From CAYNHQ01 sp964397255 (GTDB lineage: Bacteria > Bdellovibrionota_G > JALEGL01 > DATDPG01): a stretch of 64,000 nucleotides of DNA. The notes under the pieces were generated by a model. That model did no database searches, was not told where the DNA came from, and saw nothing but the letters and a program-made list of their open reading frames with translations. Below are positions 1 to 8,201 of this stretch, in pieces. Every line of letters begins with the position of its first letter. The stretch's first letter is position 1. The stretch lies in contig CAYNHQ010000001.1 of NCBI GenBank assembly GCA_964397255.1, forward strand, positions 310,001 through 374,000, in the 5' to 3' direction. The translations under genes and the position numbers were made by a program.

Positions 1-1
1 G

Positions 2-451
2 AAGGATGAAATTCTCTGGTTCTCCTTAGGGGAAGTATATGAAAAAAAGGGAGACTTGGTTGAATTGGAAAAAGCCATGAGGAAAGTGATCGATCTAAAC
101 CCTGACAACGCGAACGCGCTTAATTTTCTGGGATATACATTAGCGGAAAAGGGAATCCGTCTTGATGAAGCTGAAACGTTGGTTCAACGGGCTCTCCAGG
201 CAAAACCAAAGGATGGTTACATCACAGACAGTCTGGGCTGGGTATATTACCAGCAAAAGAAATACGACAAGGCGGTCGAAAAACTTGAAGAAGCGGTCAA
301 ACTCGTTCCCGATGACCCGACGATTAATGAACATTATGGGGATGCGCTTTTGAAAAAAGGAGACAAGAAGAAAGCACACGAGGTTTATCAGAAAGCTATA
401 GAGCTATTTGAGGAGGAGAAGGATAAGAAGCGTGTTCAGGAAAAATTATAA
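2..451 (+). CDS. TPR-repeat protein, C-terminal part
   Basis: The reading frame is open from the first bases of the window, so the N-terminus lies upstream. About 149 residues are visible. They form at least three tetratricopeptide repeats of the usual 34-residue kind, with the pattern LGYTLAEKG, LGWVYYQQKKYDKAVEKLEEAV and YGDALLKKGDKKKAHEVYQKAIEL, then a charged tail. TPR arrays are protein-binding scaffolds; the partner cannot be told from this fragment. The end overlaps the next gene (a lipoprotein) by about 20 bases, so the two are probably translated together. In delta-type bacteria a TPR protein before a LolB-like lipoprotein is a common pairing, which suggests an envelope role, but that is inference. 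Confidence 0.85.
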   Translation, partial: KDEILWFSLGEVYEKKGDLVELEKAMRKVIDLNPDNANALNFLGYTLAEKGIRLDEAETLVQRALQAKPKDGYITDSLGWVYYQQKKYDKAVEKLEEAVKLVPDDPTINEHYGDALLKKGDKKKAHEVYQKAIELFEEEKDKKRVQEKL

Positions 452-1199
452 TTTTCTATGGTTTGTGCTTGTCCTGATCAGCTGCGCCTCGGAACCCCCG
501 GTACCCCTTAAAACCCGTGAAGGAGAAGAATGGCTCAAAACTCTTTCCGTGGGTCGGGCCGAATTTCGAACCTTGCGCGCAGAAGCGAAGGTTGAAGTCA
601 AAAGAGGGTTTCGCCGGGCAAAATTCCATGCGTCGATCCTCGCTGCGGCGCCGGATAAACTCTATATCGAAGCGAGTGGTTTTGGATTTCCGGCAGCGCT
701 TCTTTCTGTCGACGGAAATTTCACCCGCGTTTACCTTCCCTCCGAACAACGTGCCTATGAGTCGAAGGATTCAAATGCGGTCGGCGCTCTTTTGGGAGTC
801 CCGCTTGCTTCTCAAGAATGGATCAATTTACTTCTAGGTCGAGTTCCCAAACATGCGGACAAAATGGAACGGTCATCCACTGCAAAAGGCCAACTTTTCA
901 TTACTGTCACGGATTCAGACCAGAGTGGCGTTCTGACCCTTGATCGGAGCAGCGGAAAACTTCTTTCTTATGAAGAGAAAAGTCCTCGTTCTCTTCGCTA
1001 TACATTTGAAGATTCGATCGATACGGTTGCGGGGCGCTATGCTTCCCATGTTCGAGTGGTTTCAGAATCGCTTGCTGTGGATATCCATTTTAAAGAGGTG
1101 AGCGCCAATCCTTCCATCGAGGCACGGCTTTTTAAAATCGATTTGCCCCCGGGCATCGAACCCCTTGCTCTTCGGAATGTCGAACTCTGGCCGCATTGA
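432..1199 (+). CDS. LolB/DUF4292-like outer-membrane lipoprotein
   Basis: The product begins with a short basic segment and a hydrophobic stretch ending in the lipobox LISC, so it should be lipidated and exported. The rest (about 230 residues) reads as a beta-rich fold with the LolB/DUF4292 flavour: an early segment AKVEVKRGFRRAKFHASI, then APDKLYIEASG and a late LRNVELWP-like strand. LolB-type proteins bind lipoprotein acyl chains at the outer membrane; that role is inferred here and the match is by pattern only. I choose GTG at 432 because GAGGAGGAG lies upstream of it; an earlier TTG at 408 is possible. The gene overlaps the TPR gene before it. LolA is encoded 9 kb downstream. Confidence 0.7.
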   Translation: MFRKNYNFLWFVLVLISCASEPPVPLKTREGEEWLKTLSVGRAEFRTLRAEAKVEVKRGFRRAKFHASILAAAPDKLYIEASGFGFPAALLSVDGNFTRVYLPSEQRAYESKDSNAVGALLGVPLASQEWINLLLGRVPKHADKMERSSTAKGQLFITVTDSDQSGVLTLDRSSGKLLSYEEKSPRSLRYTFEDSIDTVAGRYASHVRVVSESLAVDIHFKEVSANPSIEARLFKIDLPPGIEPLALRNVELWPH

Positions 1200-1248
1200 T
1201 TTCGTTTCGCGCCTCACGAACCAAAAAAACAACCGTGTTATTGTTCAG

Positions 1249-1276
1249 TTGACTGTGGAATAAATCGGTGTAATCT
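1249..1276 (+). promoter_or_regulatory. Putative promoter of the AAA/DUF4143 gene
   Basis: TTGACT (1249-1254), a 16-base spacer and TAATCT (1271-1276). The start codon at 1285 is only 8 bases beyond the -10 box and has no ribosome binding site, so the message would be leaderless or nearly so. Pattern match only. Confidence 0.45.
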
Positions 1277-1284
1277 TCAGTCAA

Positions 1285-2424
1285 ATGAAGATTACATCGA
1301 TCGCGAAACGCTATCTTGAAGATCCTGTTCACGCCGACTTGCGGGAGAAGATGGTCTTTATTGGTGGGCCGAGACAGGTCGGGAAAACGACATTGGCGAA
1401 AAAGCTGCTTTCGAGTTTTAAGGGGCAGTATCTAAATTGGGATGACACGGATGATCGTCAAAGAATTCTTGCTGAGAATTTCAGCAAGGAGACACCGCTT
1501 CTTGTTTTTGACGAGATTCATAAGTTCGCGCGTTGGCGAAGATTGGTCAAGGGGATCTATGACAAATACTCTCCAGATACCAAGCTTCTTGTAACGGGCT
1601 CCGCTCGCCTCGACATTTTACGCAAGGGGGGAGATTCCCTTGTGGGCCGATACCATTACCATCGATTACACCCCCTTTCAGTCGCCGAACTAAGGATGAA
1701 AACGAAGGAGGACGTTCAGTCCCTGCTCAGATTTGGTGGTTTTCCCGAGCCTTTTTTTCGACAGAGCGAAATCGGTTATCGGCGTTGGTCTAACGAGCGA
1801 GTAGCGCGCGTGACGACACAGGACCTTCGGGATATTGAAACTGTAAAGGACCTTTCCCTTGTCGAACTGCTCATTTCCATGTTGCCTCCGCGTGTCGGAT
1901 CACTGCTTTCTGTCCGGGGTTTACAGGAAGACTTGTCTGTTTCTCCCAACACAGTAATCCGCTGGGTCGAAATTCTGGAGCGGCTCTACTACTGTTTTCG
2001 AATCCCTCCTTTCGGAGGCGAACGCGCCAAGGCGGTCAAAAAGGCGCAGAAGTTATACCTATGGGATTGGGCGGAAACTCCCGAAGGGGGTGCTCGCTTT
2101 GAGAATTTTGTGGCTTCTCACCTGCTCAAATATTGCCACCATCAGGAAGATACCCTCGGCGATAAAATGGAGCTTCGCTTTTATAGGGATAGTGACGGCC
2201 GCGAAGTCGACTTCGTCGTGCTCCAAAATCGCCGTCCGTTATTCGCCGTGGAATGTAAAAGTGGGGGCCAAAAACTTTCGCTCGACTTGAATTATCTGCA
2301 GACCCACTATCGAGTCGACCGAGTCTTTCAGACCCATTTGGGAAATAGCGATTTCGGTCACGAGGCGAAAGGAGGAAGAGTGATACCTTTCGCCAAACTA
2401 AGCGCGACGCTGGGTCTTTCCTAG
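1285..2424 (+). CDS. AAA ATPase with DUF4143 C-terminal region
   Basis: This 379-residue protein has the layout of the AAA_14/DUF4143 family. A P-loop GGPRQVGKT sits at residues 27-35, a Walker B LLVFDEIHK near 72-80 and a sensor-like LVTGSARLD near 103. A winged-helix-like middle part follows, and the C-terminal DUF4143 region carries EVDFVV and FAVECKSG, an acidic residue followed by ExK as in PD-(D/E)xK nuclease folds. Members are common, often single and laterally moved, and their cellular role is poorly known; some sit with restriction or toxin loci. It stands alone here between a lipoprotein gene and an ABC transporter pair, with its own putative promoter. Family call is strong, function unknown. 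Confidence 0.85.
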   Translation: MKITSIAKRYLEDPVHADLREKMVFIGGPRQVGKTTLAKKLLSSFKGQYLNWDDTDDRQRILAENFSKETPLLVFDEIHKFARWRRLVKGIYDKYSPDTKLLVTGSARLDILRKGGDSLVGRYHYHRLHPLSVAELRMKTKEDVQSLLRFGGFPEPFFRQSEIGYRRWSNERVARVTTQDLRDIETVKDLSLVELLISMLPPRVGSLLSVRGLQEDLSVSPNTVIRWVEILERLYYCFRIPPFGGERAKAVKKAQKLYLWDWAETPEGGARFENFVASHLLKYCHHQEDTLGDKMELRFYRDSDGREVDFVVLQNRRPLFAVECKSGGQKLSLDLNYLQTHYRVDRVFQTHLGNSDFGHEAKGGRVIPFAKLSATLGLS

Positions 2425-2517
2425 CCCGGATTGTTCATGTACGGTGACTTTTTATGGCTCAAGACCGAAAACGTCTGGGCAATACTCAATGGCATTAGTT
2501 AGGAAGAAATCTTTTCC

Positions 2518-3483
2518 ATGACTACTCCGCTTCTCGACGTGCGCAATCTCTCCATCGCATTTGATGTAAAGGGGAAGAAATATCGGGCTGTGGACCATGT
2601 TTCGTTTTCTATGGAGGCCGGGGAAACAGTGGCCATTGTCGGAGAGTCGGGCTGCGGCAAAACGATGACCGCGCTTTCACTGCTGCGATTGATTCCAGAT
2701 GGAGGGAGCATGGAATCGGGAGAAATTCTTCTGCAGGGGACGAATCTTGTCTCTCTTTCTGCCAGCAAAATGAGAGAGGTTCGTGGCAAGGAAATCGCCA
2801 TGATTTTTCAGGAACCCATGACATCGCTGAATCCGGTATTTACCGTCGGAGAACAAATCGCCGAAGCGATTCGAATTCATCGAAAACAGAATCGCTCGAG
2901 GGCAAAATCCGAGGCCATTGAGGCGATGCGTAGAGTTCAAATTCCTGCGCCTGAGTTGAGATACGACGACTACCCTCACCAGTTGAGCGGAGGAATGCGC
3001 CAGCGAATCATGATTGCGATAGCGCTGGCCTGTGATCCCCGGCTCCTTATTGCCGATGAACCGACCACCGCTCTGGATGTGACGATCCAACTTCAGATCC
3101 TCGAACTTCTCAGAGAAATTCAACGAGAACGCAAAATGAGCATTCTTCTCATTACGCATGACCTGGGGGTGGTCGCCGAAGTCGCCGACCGAGTCTTGGT
3201 GATGTACGCCGGAGAAGTAGTCGAGTCGGCCACCGTTGAGGAGCTTTTTTCGGAACCGCTTCATCCGTATACTCGGGCACTCTACCGGTCACTACCATCG
3301 GTGGACACCAAGAAGGATCGCCTTCAGAGTATCCCGGGTAGAGTTCCCACCATCGATGCAATTCCCGCGCATTGCCGCTTTCTGGACCGCTGCCCTGACG
3401 CCCAAGACCTTTGCAAAGAACCTTCGCAAGCCCTCCGCGAAATTCGGCCCCACCATTATGTCCGCTGCAGGCGCGCGGCATGA
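2518..3483 (+). CDS. Oligopeptide/dipeptide ABC transporter ATPase, OppD/DppD type
   Basis: Cytoplasmic ATPase that should power peptide import together with the next gene. It has Walker A GESGCGKTM near residue 45, ABC signature LSGGMRQR near 158, Walker B LLIADEPTTALD near 180 and the switch His in LLITHDLG. The C-terminal oligopeptide/HPY extension with a Cys cluster (CRFLDRCPDAQDLC) marks the Opp/Dpp/nickel subfamily. Length (321 residues) is normal. Its TGA overlaps the ATG of the OppF-type gene by four bases. The binding protein and permeases are not adjacent; the only candidates in the window are at 44-48 kb. Substrate cannot be read from the ATPase. Confidence 0.93.
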   Translation: MTTPLLDVRNLSIAFDVKGKKYRAVDHVSFSMEAGETVAIVGESGCGKTMTALSLLRLIPDGGSMESGEILLQGTNLVSLSASKMREVRGKEIAMIFQEPMTSLNPVFTVGEQIAEAIRIHRKQNRSRAKSEAIEAMRRVQIPAPELRYDDYPHQLSGGMRQRIMIAIALACDPRLLIADEPTTALDVTIQLQILELLREIQRERKMSILLITHDLGVVAEVADRVLVMYAGEVVESATVEELFSEPLHPYTRALYRSLPSVDTKKDRLQSIPGRVPTIDAIPAHCRFLDRCPDAQDLCKEPSQALREIRPHHYVRCRRAA

Positions 3484-4439
3484 GCCTGTTGGAGGTCAAA
3501 GAACTTCGAAAGAGTTACCCCGTTCGAAAAGGATTTTGGCGAAAACTCGTGGGAGAAGTCCAGGCAGTGGATAAGGTTTCGTTTTCCATCGATCCGGGAG
3601 AGACGTTTGGTCTCGTCGGAGAGTCCGGCTCCGGGAAAAGTACGTTGGGGCTTTCGCTTCTTCGATTGGTTGAGCCGACTTCGGGGTCCGTTCAATTTGA
3701 GGGGGAAGAAGTTACGACCATGTCCTCTGAAGAGCTCCGTCGTTGGCGGAAAAAGGCGCAAATGGTCTTTCAAGATCCATTTGGTTCGCTTAATCCCCGG
3801 ATGCGTGTCCGAAGCATTATTGGCGAAGCGTTTGTTATTCACCGGCTCGTCCCACGCGATGAAATCCCCTCACGTGTGGAAGCGCTATTAGAAACCGTCG
3901 GTCTTGGGCCCGATGCCATGGGAAAATTTCCTCATGAATTCAGTGGCGGGCAAAGGCAACGAATCGGCATCGCCCGGGCACTTGCCGCCGGACCAAAATT
4001 TATTGTCGCTGATGAGCCTGTTTCAGCTCTGGATGTTTCTATTCAGGCTCAGATTCTCAATCTCCTTCTTGACCTACAGGAGAAGCTTCGACTCTCTTAT
4101 CTTTTTATTTCTCACGATCTTCGGGCGGTTGAATTCATCGCGAAGCGGGTGGCGGTCATGTATCTTGGCCGTTTCATGGAAGTTCTCGGCGCCAGCAATC
4201 TTTCAAAACAAGCGAAGCATCCGTATACCCAGGCGCTTCTGGCGGCCGTTCCTATCGCCGATCCAACCAAAAAGAGAGCCAGAATCGTGTTGGGAGGAGA
4301 AATTCCGAATCCCCTTCATCCTCCTTCCGGCTGCGTCTTTCATACACGCTGCCCGATCGCGGAGGAAAAATGCAAAAGAGAAATCCCCCCACTTCGTGAA
4401 ATCGAGAAAGACCATTGGGCGGCTTGTCACCTGGTATGA
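3480..4439 (+). CDS. Oligopeptide/dipeptide ABC transporter ATPase, OppF/DppF type
   Basis: Second ATPase of the heterodimeric Opp/Dpp engine. Walker A GESGSGKST, signature FSGGQRQR, Walker B FIVADEPVSALD and switch His LFISHDLR are present, followed by the family's C-terminal cysteine cluster CVFHTRCPIAEEKC. I start it at ATG 3480, which forms ATGA with the OppD stop; the frame is open further upstream (to 3411), but that would run deep into the previous gene. It in turn overlaps the RNase J gene by ATGA at 4436-4439. The chain of overlaps means one operon running from 2518 onward. Confidence 0.93.
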   Translation: MSLLEVKELRKSYPVRKGFWRKLVGEVQAVDKVSFSIDPGETFGLVGESGSGKSTLGLSLLRLVEPTSGSVQFEGEEVTTMSSEELRRWRKKAQMVFQDPFGSLNPRMRVRSIIGEAFVIHRLVPRDEIPSRVEALLETVGLGPDAMGKFPHEFSGGQRQRIGIARALAAGPKFIVADEPVSALDVSIQAQILNLLLDLQEKLRLSYLFISHDLRAVEFIAKRVAVMYLGRFMEVLGASNLSKQAKHPYTQALLAAVPIADPTKKRARIVLGGEIPNPLHPPSGCVFHTRCPIAEEKCKREIPPLREIEKDHWAACHLV

Positions 4440-6094
4440 AGTCATCTCTTAAAATTATTCCTCTGGGGGGATTGGGCGAGATCGGTATGAACAATCTTGT
4501 CGTGGAATATGATCGAAAAGCGATTTTAGTGGATTGCGGGGTCATGTTCGCTGATGACCATCTTCCCGGAATCGATCTTGTGGTTCCCGATTTTTCGTAC
4601 CTATTGGAGAACGACATCGATCTTCGCGCTATCGTACTTACCCATGGACATGAAGATCACATTGGAGCCATTCCATTTCTGTTGCGTGAGCGCAATGTTC
4701 CCGTTTATGGATCAAAATTTACGCTGGCGTTGGTGCGCGAGAGGCTGAAGGAGCATGGACTTCTCTCTGATGCCGAGATTCACTTGGTCAAAGAGGGGGA
4801 CCGCACCCAGCTCGACCCGTTTCAGTTGGAATGGATTCAAATGAGCCACTCCATTGCCGATGCTCTGGCTCTATCCATTGATACGCCCGAGGGAAGAATC
4901 ATTCATACAGGCGATTTCAAGATCGATCCGCAGCCGGTCGACGGTAGAAAAACTGATCTCGAACGGTTTGGTGCTCTTGGAAAAGAGGGAGTTCTTCTTC
5001 TCCTTTCCGACAGTACAAATGTGGAGGTGCCGGGCGACGGTCAGTCGGAGCGAGTGGTCTACGATGGTCTTCGGGCCGCCATGAAGAATGCCCCAAGTTG
5101 GGTGGTTCTTGCTTTTTTCGCATCGCATGTCCCGCGAATGAAACAGGTTGTGGAATTGGCACAAGAGACCGGGAGAAAGATCCATGTGGCCGGTCGATCG
5201 ATGATCCAGAATTTCGGTATCGCCCGTGAATTTGGTTACATCAAAGCGCCGGATGAACTCGTAGTCAATCTAGATGAGGCTCTCGAACTTCCGCGAAACC
5301 AACTTCTTATTCTTTCTACTGGAACACAGGGCGAACCTCGCTCCGCGCTGGCTCGCATGGCATTTGATCAGCACAAGGAGTTAAAGATCGAGCCTGGAGA
5401 CCGTGTCATTCTTTCTTCGCGATTTATTCCCGGCAATGAAAAGGCGATTTACGCCATCGTCAATCATCTCTATCGCCGGGGGGCCGAAGTGATCACGGCG
5501 ATGGGAGCTGATGTCCATGTGTCGGGGCATGCGTATCGAAATGACCTCAAACGAATGGTGGAGGCGGTTCGGCCGAAATATTTCATTCCGGTCCATGGCG
5601 AATATCGACATCTGGTAAAACACGTTCAAGTGGCGCGTGAAGGCGGGGTATCGGAGGCCAACACCCTTCTCTTGGAAGATGGAGACATTGCTGAATTTCA
5701 TGCCGGCAAAGGAAGGAAAAGTGGAAAGCTGGAACTTGGGCGATCCGTGCTCGATGGAAAAGAGTTGGCCGACATTGGAAGTGCCGTTCTGCGCGACCGA
5801 CGCCACCTGGCCGAAACAGGCCTTCTGGTTATTGTGGTGATCATTGATTCTCACTCTGGCGAAATTCTTCGAGGTCCGGAGCTTTTCGCTCGTGGACTTG
5901 TGTTTGAACAAGCGGCCGAAGATCTAATGCCCGACGTACGGGAAATCGTTTGCGACACGATTGAAGATTTTGACTCCGAAGCTCGTACGGACGAGGTGGC
6001 GGTGCAAGAGGAAATTCGGGCTTCCGTCCGGCGCTTTTTTAAAAACCGAATCGATCGAAAACCAGTGGTCATACCGATCGTTATGGAGGTTTGA
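4436..6094 (+). CDS. rnj: Ribonuclease J
   Basis: Metallo-beta-lactamase/beta-CASP ribonuclease that processes and degrades RNA in the cytoplasm by endonuclease and 5' exonuclease action. The start IIPLGGLGEIGMN is the typical RNase J N-terminus. The metal motif THGHEDHIGA lies near residue 70, HTGDFKID near 155, and the beta-CASP and C-terminal parts include STGTQGEPRSAL, VHVSGHA and IPVHGEYRHL. About 552 residues from the chosen start, the usual length. ATG 4436 is preferred over 4415 because it makes ATGA with the OppF stop. It is translationally coupled to peptide-transport ATPases, a link with no obvious functional meaning. Confidence 0.95.
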   Translation: MKSSLKIIPLGGLGEIGMNNLVVEYDRKAILVDCGVMFADDHLPGIDLVVPDFSYLLENDIDLRAIVLTHGHEDHIGAIPFLLRERNVPVYGSKFTLALVRERLKEHGLLSDAEIHLVKEGDRTQLDPFQLEWIQMSHSIADALALSIDTPEGRIIHTGDFKIDPQPVDGRKTDLERFGALGKEGVLLLLSDSTNVEVPGDGQSERVVYDGLRAAMKNAPSWVVLAFFASHVPRMKQVVELAQETGRKIHVAGRSMIQNFGIAREFGYIKAPDELVVNLDEALELPRNQLLILSTGTQGEPRSALARMAFDQHKELKIEPGDRVILSSRFIPGNEKAIYAIVNHLYRRGAEVITAMGADVHVSGHAYRNDLKRMVEAVRPKYFIPVHGEYRHLVKHVQVAREGGVSEANTLLLEDGDIAEFHAGKGRKSGKLELGRSVLDGKELADIGSAVLRDRRHLAETGLLVIVVIIDSHSGEILRGPELFARGLVFEQAAEDLMPDVREIVCDTIEDFDSEARTDEVAVQEEIRASVRRFFKNRIDRKPVVIPIVMEV

Positions 6095-6106
6095 TCCGAA
6101 TCCTTC

Positions 6107-8131
6107 ATGGCGCGACGGATCCTTTTTGCCGGTAGTTTTCTGCTTTTTCCGCTGATCTTTCTTTTTCCCTACCTCTTGGGAAAAAAGCTATTGGGCGGGG
6201 CTGACTTTGAAGATTACTACCTTCCCTTGCAGCAGTTCCTTTCCAGTCAAATTAAAACAGGACATTTTCCGTATTGGAATCCACTGGCACTTCTGGGAAA
6301 GCCCACATGGGGGGATCCGGAAAATGCTTTCTTTTATCCCCCGCGTTGGATTCTTTTCTGGAATCCGGAATACACCATAACCCTGTATGCTTTTTTTCAC
6401 TTCGCCTGGGCTCACGTGGGCGGCTATCGAGTTGCCAGAGAACTAAAGCTAGAAAGATTTCCCGCTTGGGTTTCCGGATTTGCTTTCAGCTACTGCGGAT
6501 GGTCGGCTTCGCACTTTCTTGCCAACCATTCGATGATTCTCGCTGTAGAAAGTTGGGTTCCACACATCCTGGCGACGTTACTTTCGTTCTCCAAAAAAGA
6601 ACGATGGGCACATTGGGTCATCATTCTCTTTTTTCAGGGACTCATGTTGACTCAGGCGGGAGCCCCGCAAACAGCGTACTACGGAGCGGTTTTTTTAATG
6701 CTTTCTCTTGTATCGCTTCGCCCCCAATTTCTCATCGAGCGAAAATTTATTTTTGGAGTTTTGTTGGCGGCTTTTTCAGCAGCGCTCGTCGCCGCTCCGC
6801 AGGGAATCGGCACTTCGATTTCGCATGCAGAATCCGTGCGTGCGGGAGACTACCCTTGGGATCGCGCCATTTGGTTTCGTCTCCTTCCAGGACAACTTTC
6901 AGAATTTTGGACCGGACTTTCTCTTCAAGAGATCGCGCGAAAAACCGCGGAAGTTTATGAAACCGGAGTGTTTGTGGGACCCGTGGTTCTCCTTTCTGCG
7001 CTTTTGGCGCTTCTTCGTAAAGAGCGCGAGGTCTGGATTCTCTGGGGTGTGGCTCTTTTGTTTCTTTTGTTGGGGATGGCCGAACCTCCCTGGCTCCTTC
7101 GGCTGTTTCGTCTTTTGCCGGGAGCAGGGTCCTTTCGAAGTCCGGGACGATTTCTTATTCATACGATGTTGGTTTTGAGTCTACTGTCCGGTCTGGGCTG
7201 GAAATGTCTGTGCGAAAAATTGCGGCCGTACCTTCGACCCAAGTTTATTCCCTTCCTGGAGGTGGGATGGGCCGCGGCGATTCTTCTTCCTTTGGCCGTT
7301 CATTTTTATCGGTATGTGCCGGAAGGGTCGGAGCGCTTTGATGAATTGAGAGGGAAGCTCGCAGCCACGGCCCGAAATTTGACGGGAGAGAAACGTCCCC
7401 GAGTGTTCTTGGGGGCAGGACCATTGCGCCCGAATCAGTTTCATCAGGAAGGGATTGAAATGGTTTCCGGCCGAGCGCCCCTACTTTCCTGGCGCTATGT
7501 TAACTATGTGAGCGGTCCAACGAGGGATGCGTATTGGATCGAAATGTATCCCAGCCTTTCTCCGCGCCCCCATACTTCCCTTTCGCTTCTGGCGGCTCCC
7601 CTTTTCTTTTCAACTGGGAAAGAAGAAGTGGCCGATTCGTTAAAACCCTTGGCAAGAATTTCACCCTACATCATCTATGGCGATCCTTCGGCCTCGCCGC
7701 GCGTTCGTTTTTTTCCCAAGGGAATAGCCGTACGAAATCGAATTGAAGCGCGGGATCTTCTTTGGAAAGGAACCAATGCGCTGGAGGAGTTGTGGTACGA
7801 GGGTCCCGCGAGAGAGGGTTATTCCCCCGCGTCCAAAGGCAGCTGTCAATACCGTATCCCGTCCACCGATCGATATGAAATTGATTGCGAGACCACAGGA
7901 CCCGGATTTGTTTGGATTAGTCAGGCTTATTTTCCGGGGTGGCAGGCCACCGTCAACGGAACCCCCGCCCCCCTTTATCCCGCACATCTTCTATTCCAAA
8001 CCGTCCCCATTCCTTCGGGGAAAAGTTTCATTAACGTGGAATATCATCCCCAATACCTTGGACTCTCTTTACTCCTAGCGCTCATCGGCTTCGCTATTCC
8101 CAATTCGCTCCTTCTGTGGAGAAGGAAATAA
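6107..8131 (+). CDS. YfhO-like multi-pass membrane protein (possible GT-C glycosyltransferase)
   Basis: A 674-residue membrane protein with an N-terminal anchor and roughly ten to twelve further hydrophobic segments up to about residue 440, then a large soluble C-terminal domain and a last membrane helix before a basic tail (WRRK). The first loop carries DFEDYYLPLQQF and later WNPLALLGKP and NAFFYPPRW, which matches the YfhO family; GT-C enzymes use an acidic pair in this loop with polyprenyl-linked sugars. YfhO is known in Firmicutes for modifying lipoteichoic acid or other polymers; the substrate here is unknown. It follows RNase J by 12 bases and precedes ftsK, so it is likely in the same transcription unit. 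Confidence 0.8.
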   Translation: MARRILFAGSFLLFPLIFLFPYLLGKKLLGGADFEDYYLPLQQFLSSQIKTGHFPYWNPLALLGKPTWGDPENAFFYPPRWILFWNPEYTITLYAFFHFAWAHVGGYRVARELKLERFPAWVSGFAFSYCGWSASHFLANHSMILAVESWVPHILATLLSFSKKERWAHWVIILFFQGLMLTQAGAPQTAYYGAVFLMLSLVSLRPQFLIERKFIFGVLLAAFSAALVAAPQGIGTSISHAESVRAGDYPWDRAIWFRLLPGQLSEFWTGLSLQEIARKTAEVYETGVFVGPVVLLSALLALLRKEREVWILWGVALLFLLLGMAEPPWLLRLFRLLPGAGSFRSPGRFLIHTMLVLSLLSGLGWKCLCEKLRPYLRPKFIPFLEVGWAAAILLPLAVHFYRYVPEGSERFDELRGKLAATARNLTGEKRPRVFLGAGPLRPNQFHQEGIEMVSGRAPLLSWRYVNYVSGPTRDAYWIEMYPSLSPRPHTSLSLLAAPLFFSTGKEEVADSLKPLARISPYIIYGDPSASPRVRFFPKGIAVRNRIEARDLLWKGTNALEELWYEGPAREGYSPASKGSCQYRIPSTDRYEIDCETTGPGFVWISQAYFPGWQATVNGTPAPLYPAHLLFQTVPIPSGKSFINVEYHPQYLGLSLLLALIGFAIPNSLLLWRRK

Positions 8132-8201
8132 CCAGATAGCGATTTGATGCGATTTGACATATAGTTTCAACTCCACCGCGAGGGTGGTGGAAACCAGACC
8201 C

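Noticed and set aside
8154..8201. Upstream TTG start for FtsK
   Set aside because: Adds 16 residues with no ribosome site; ATG 8202 gives a normal N-terminus. TTGACA here also lacks a matching -10 box.
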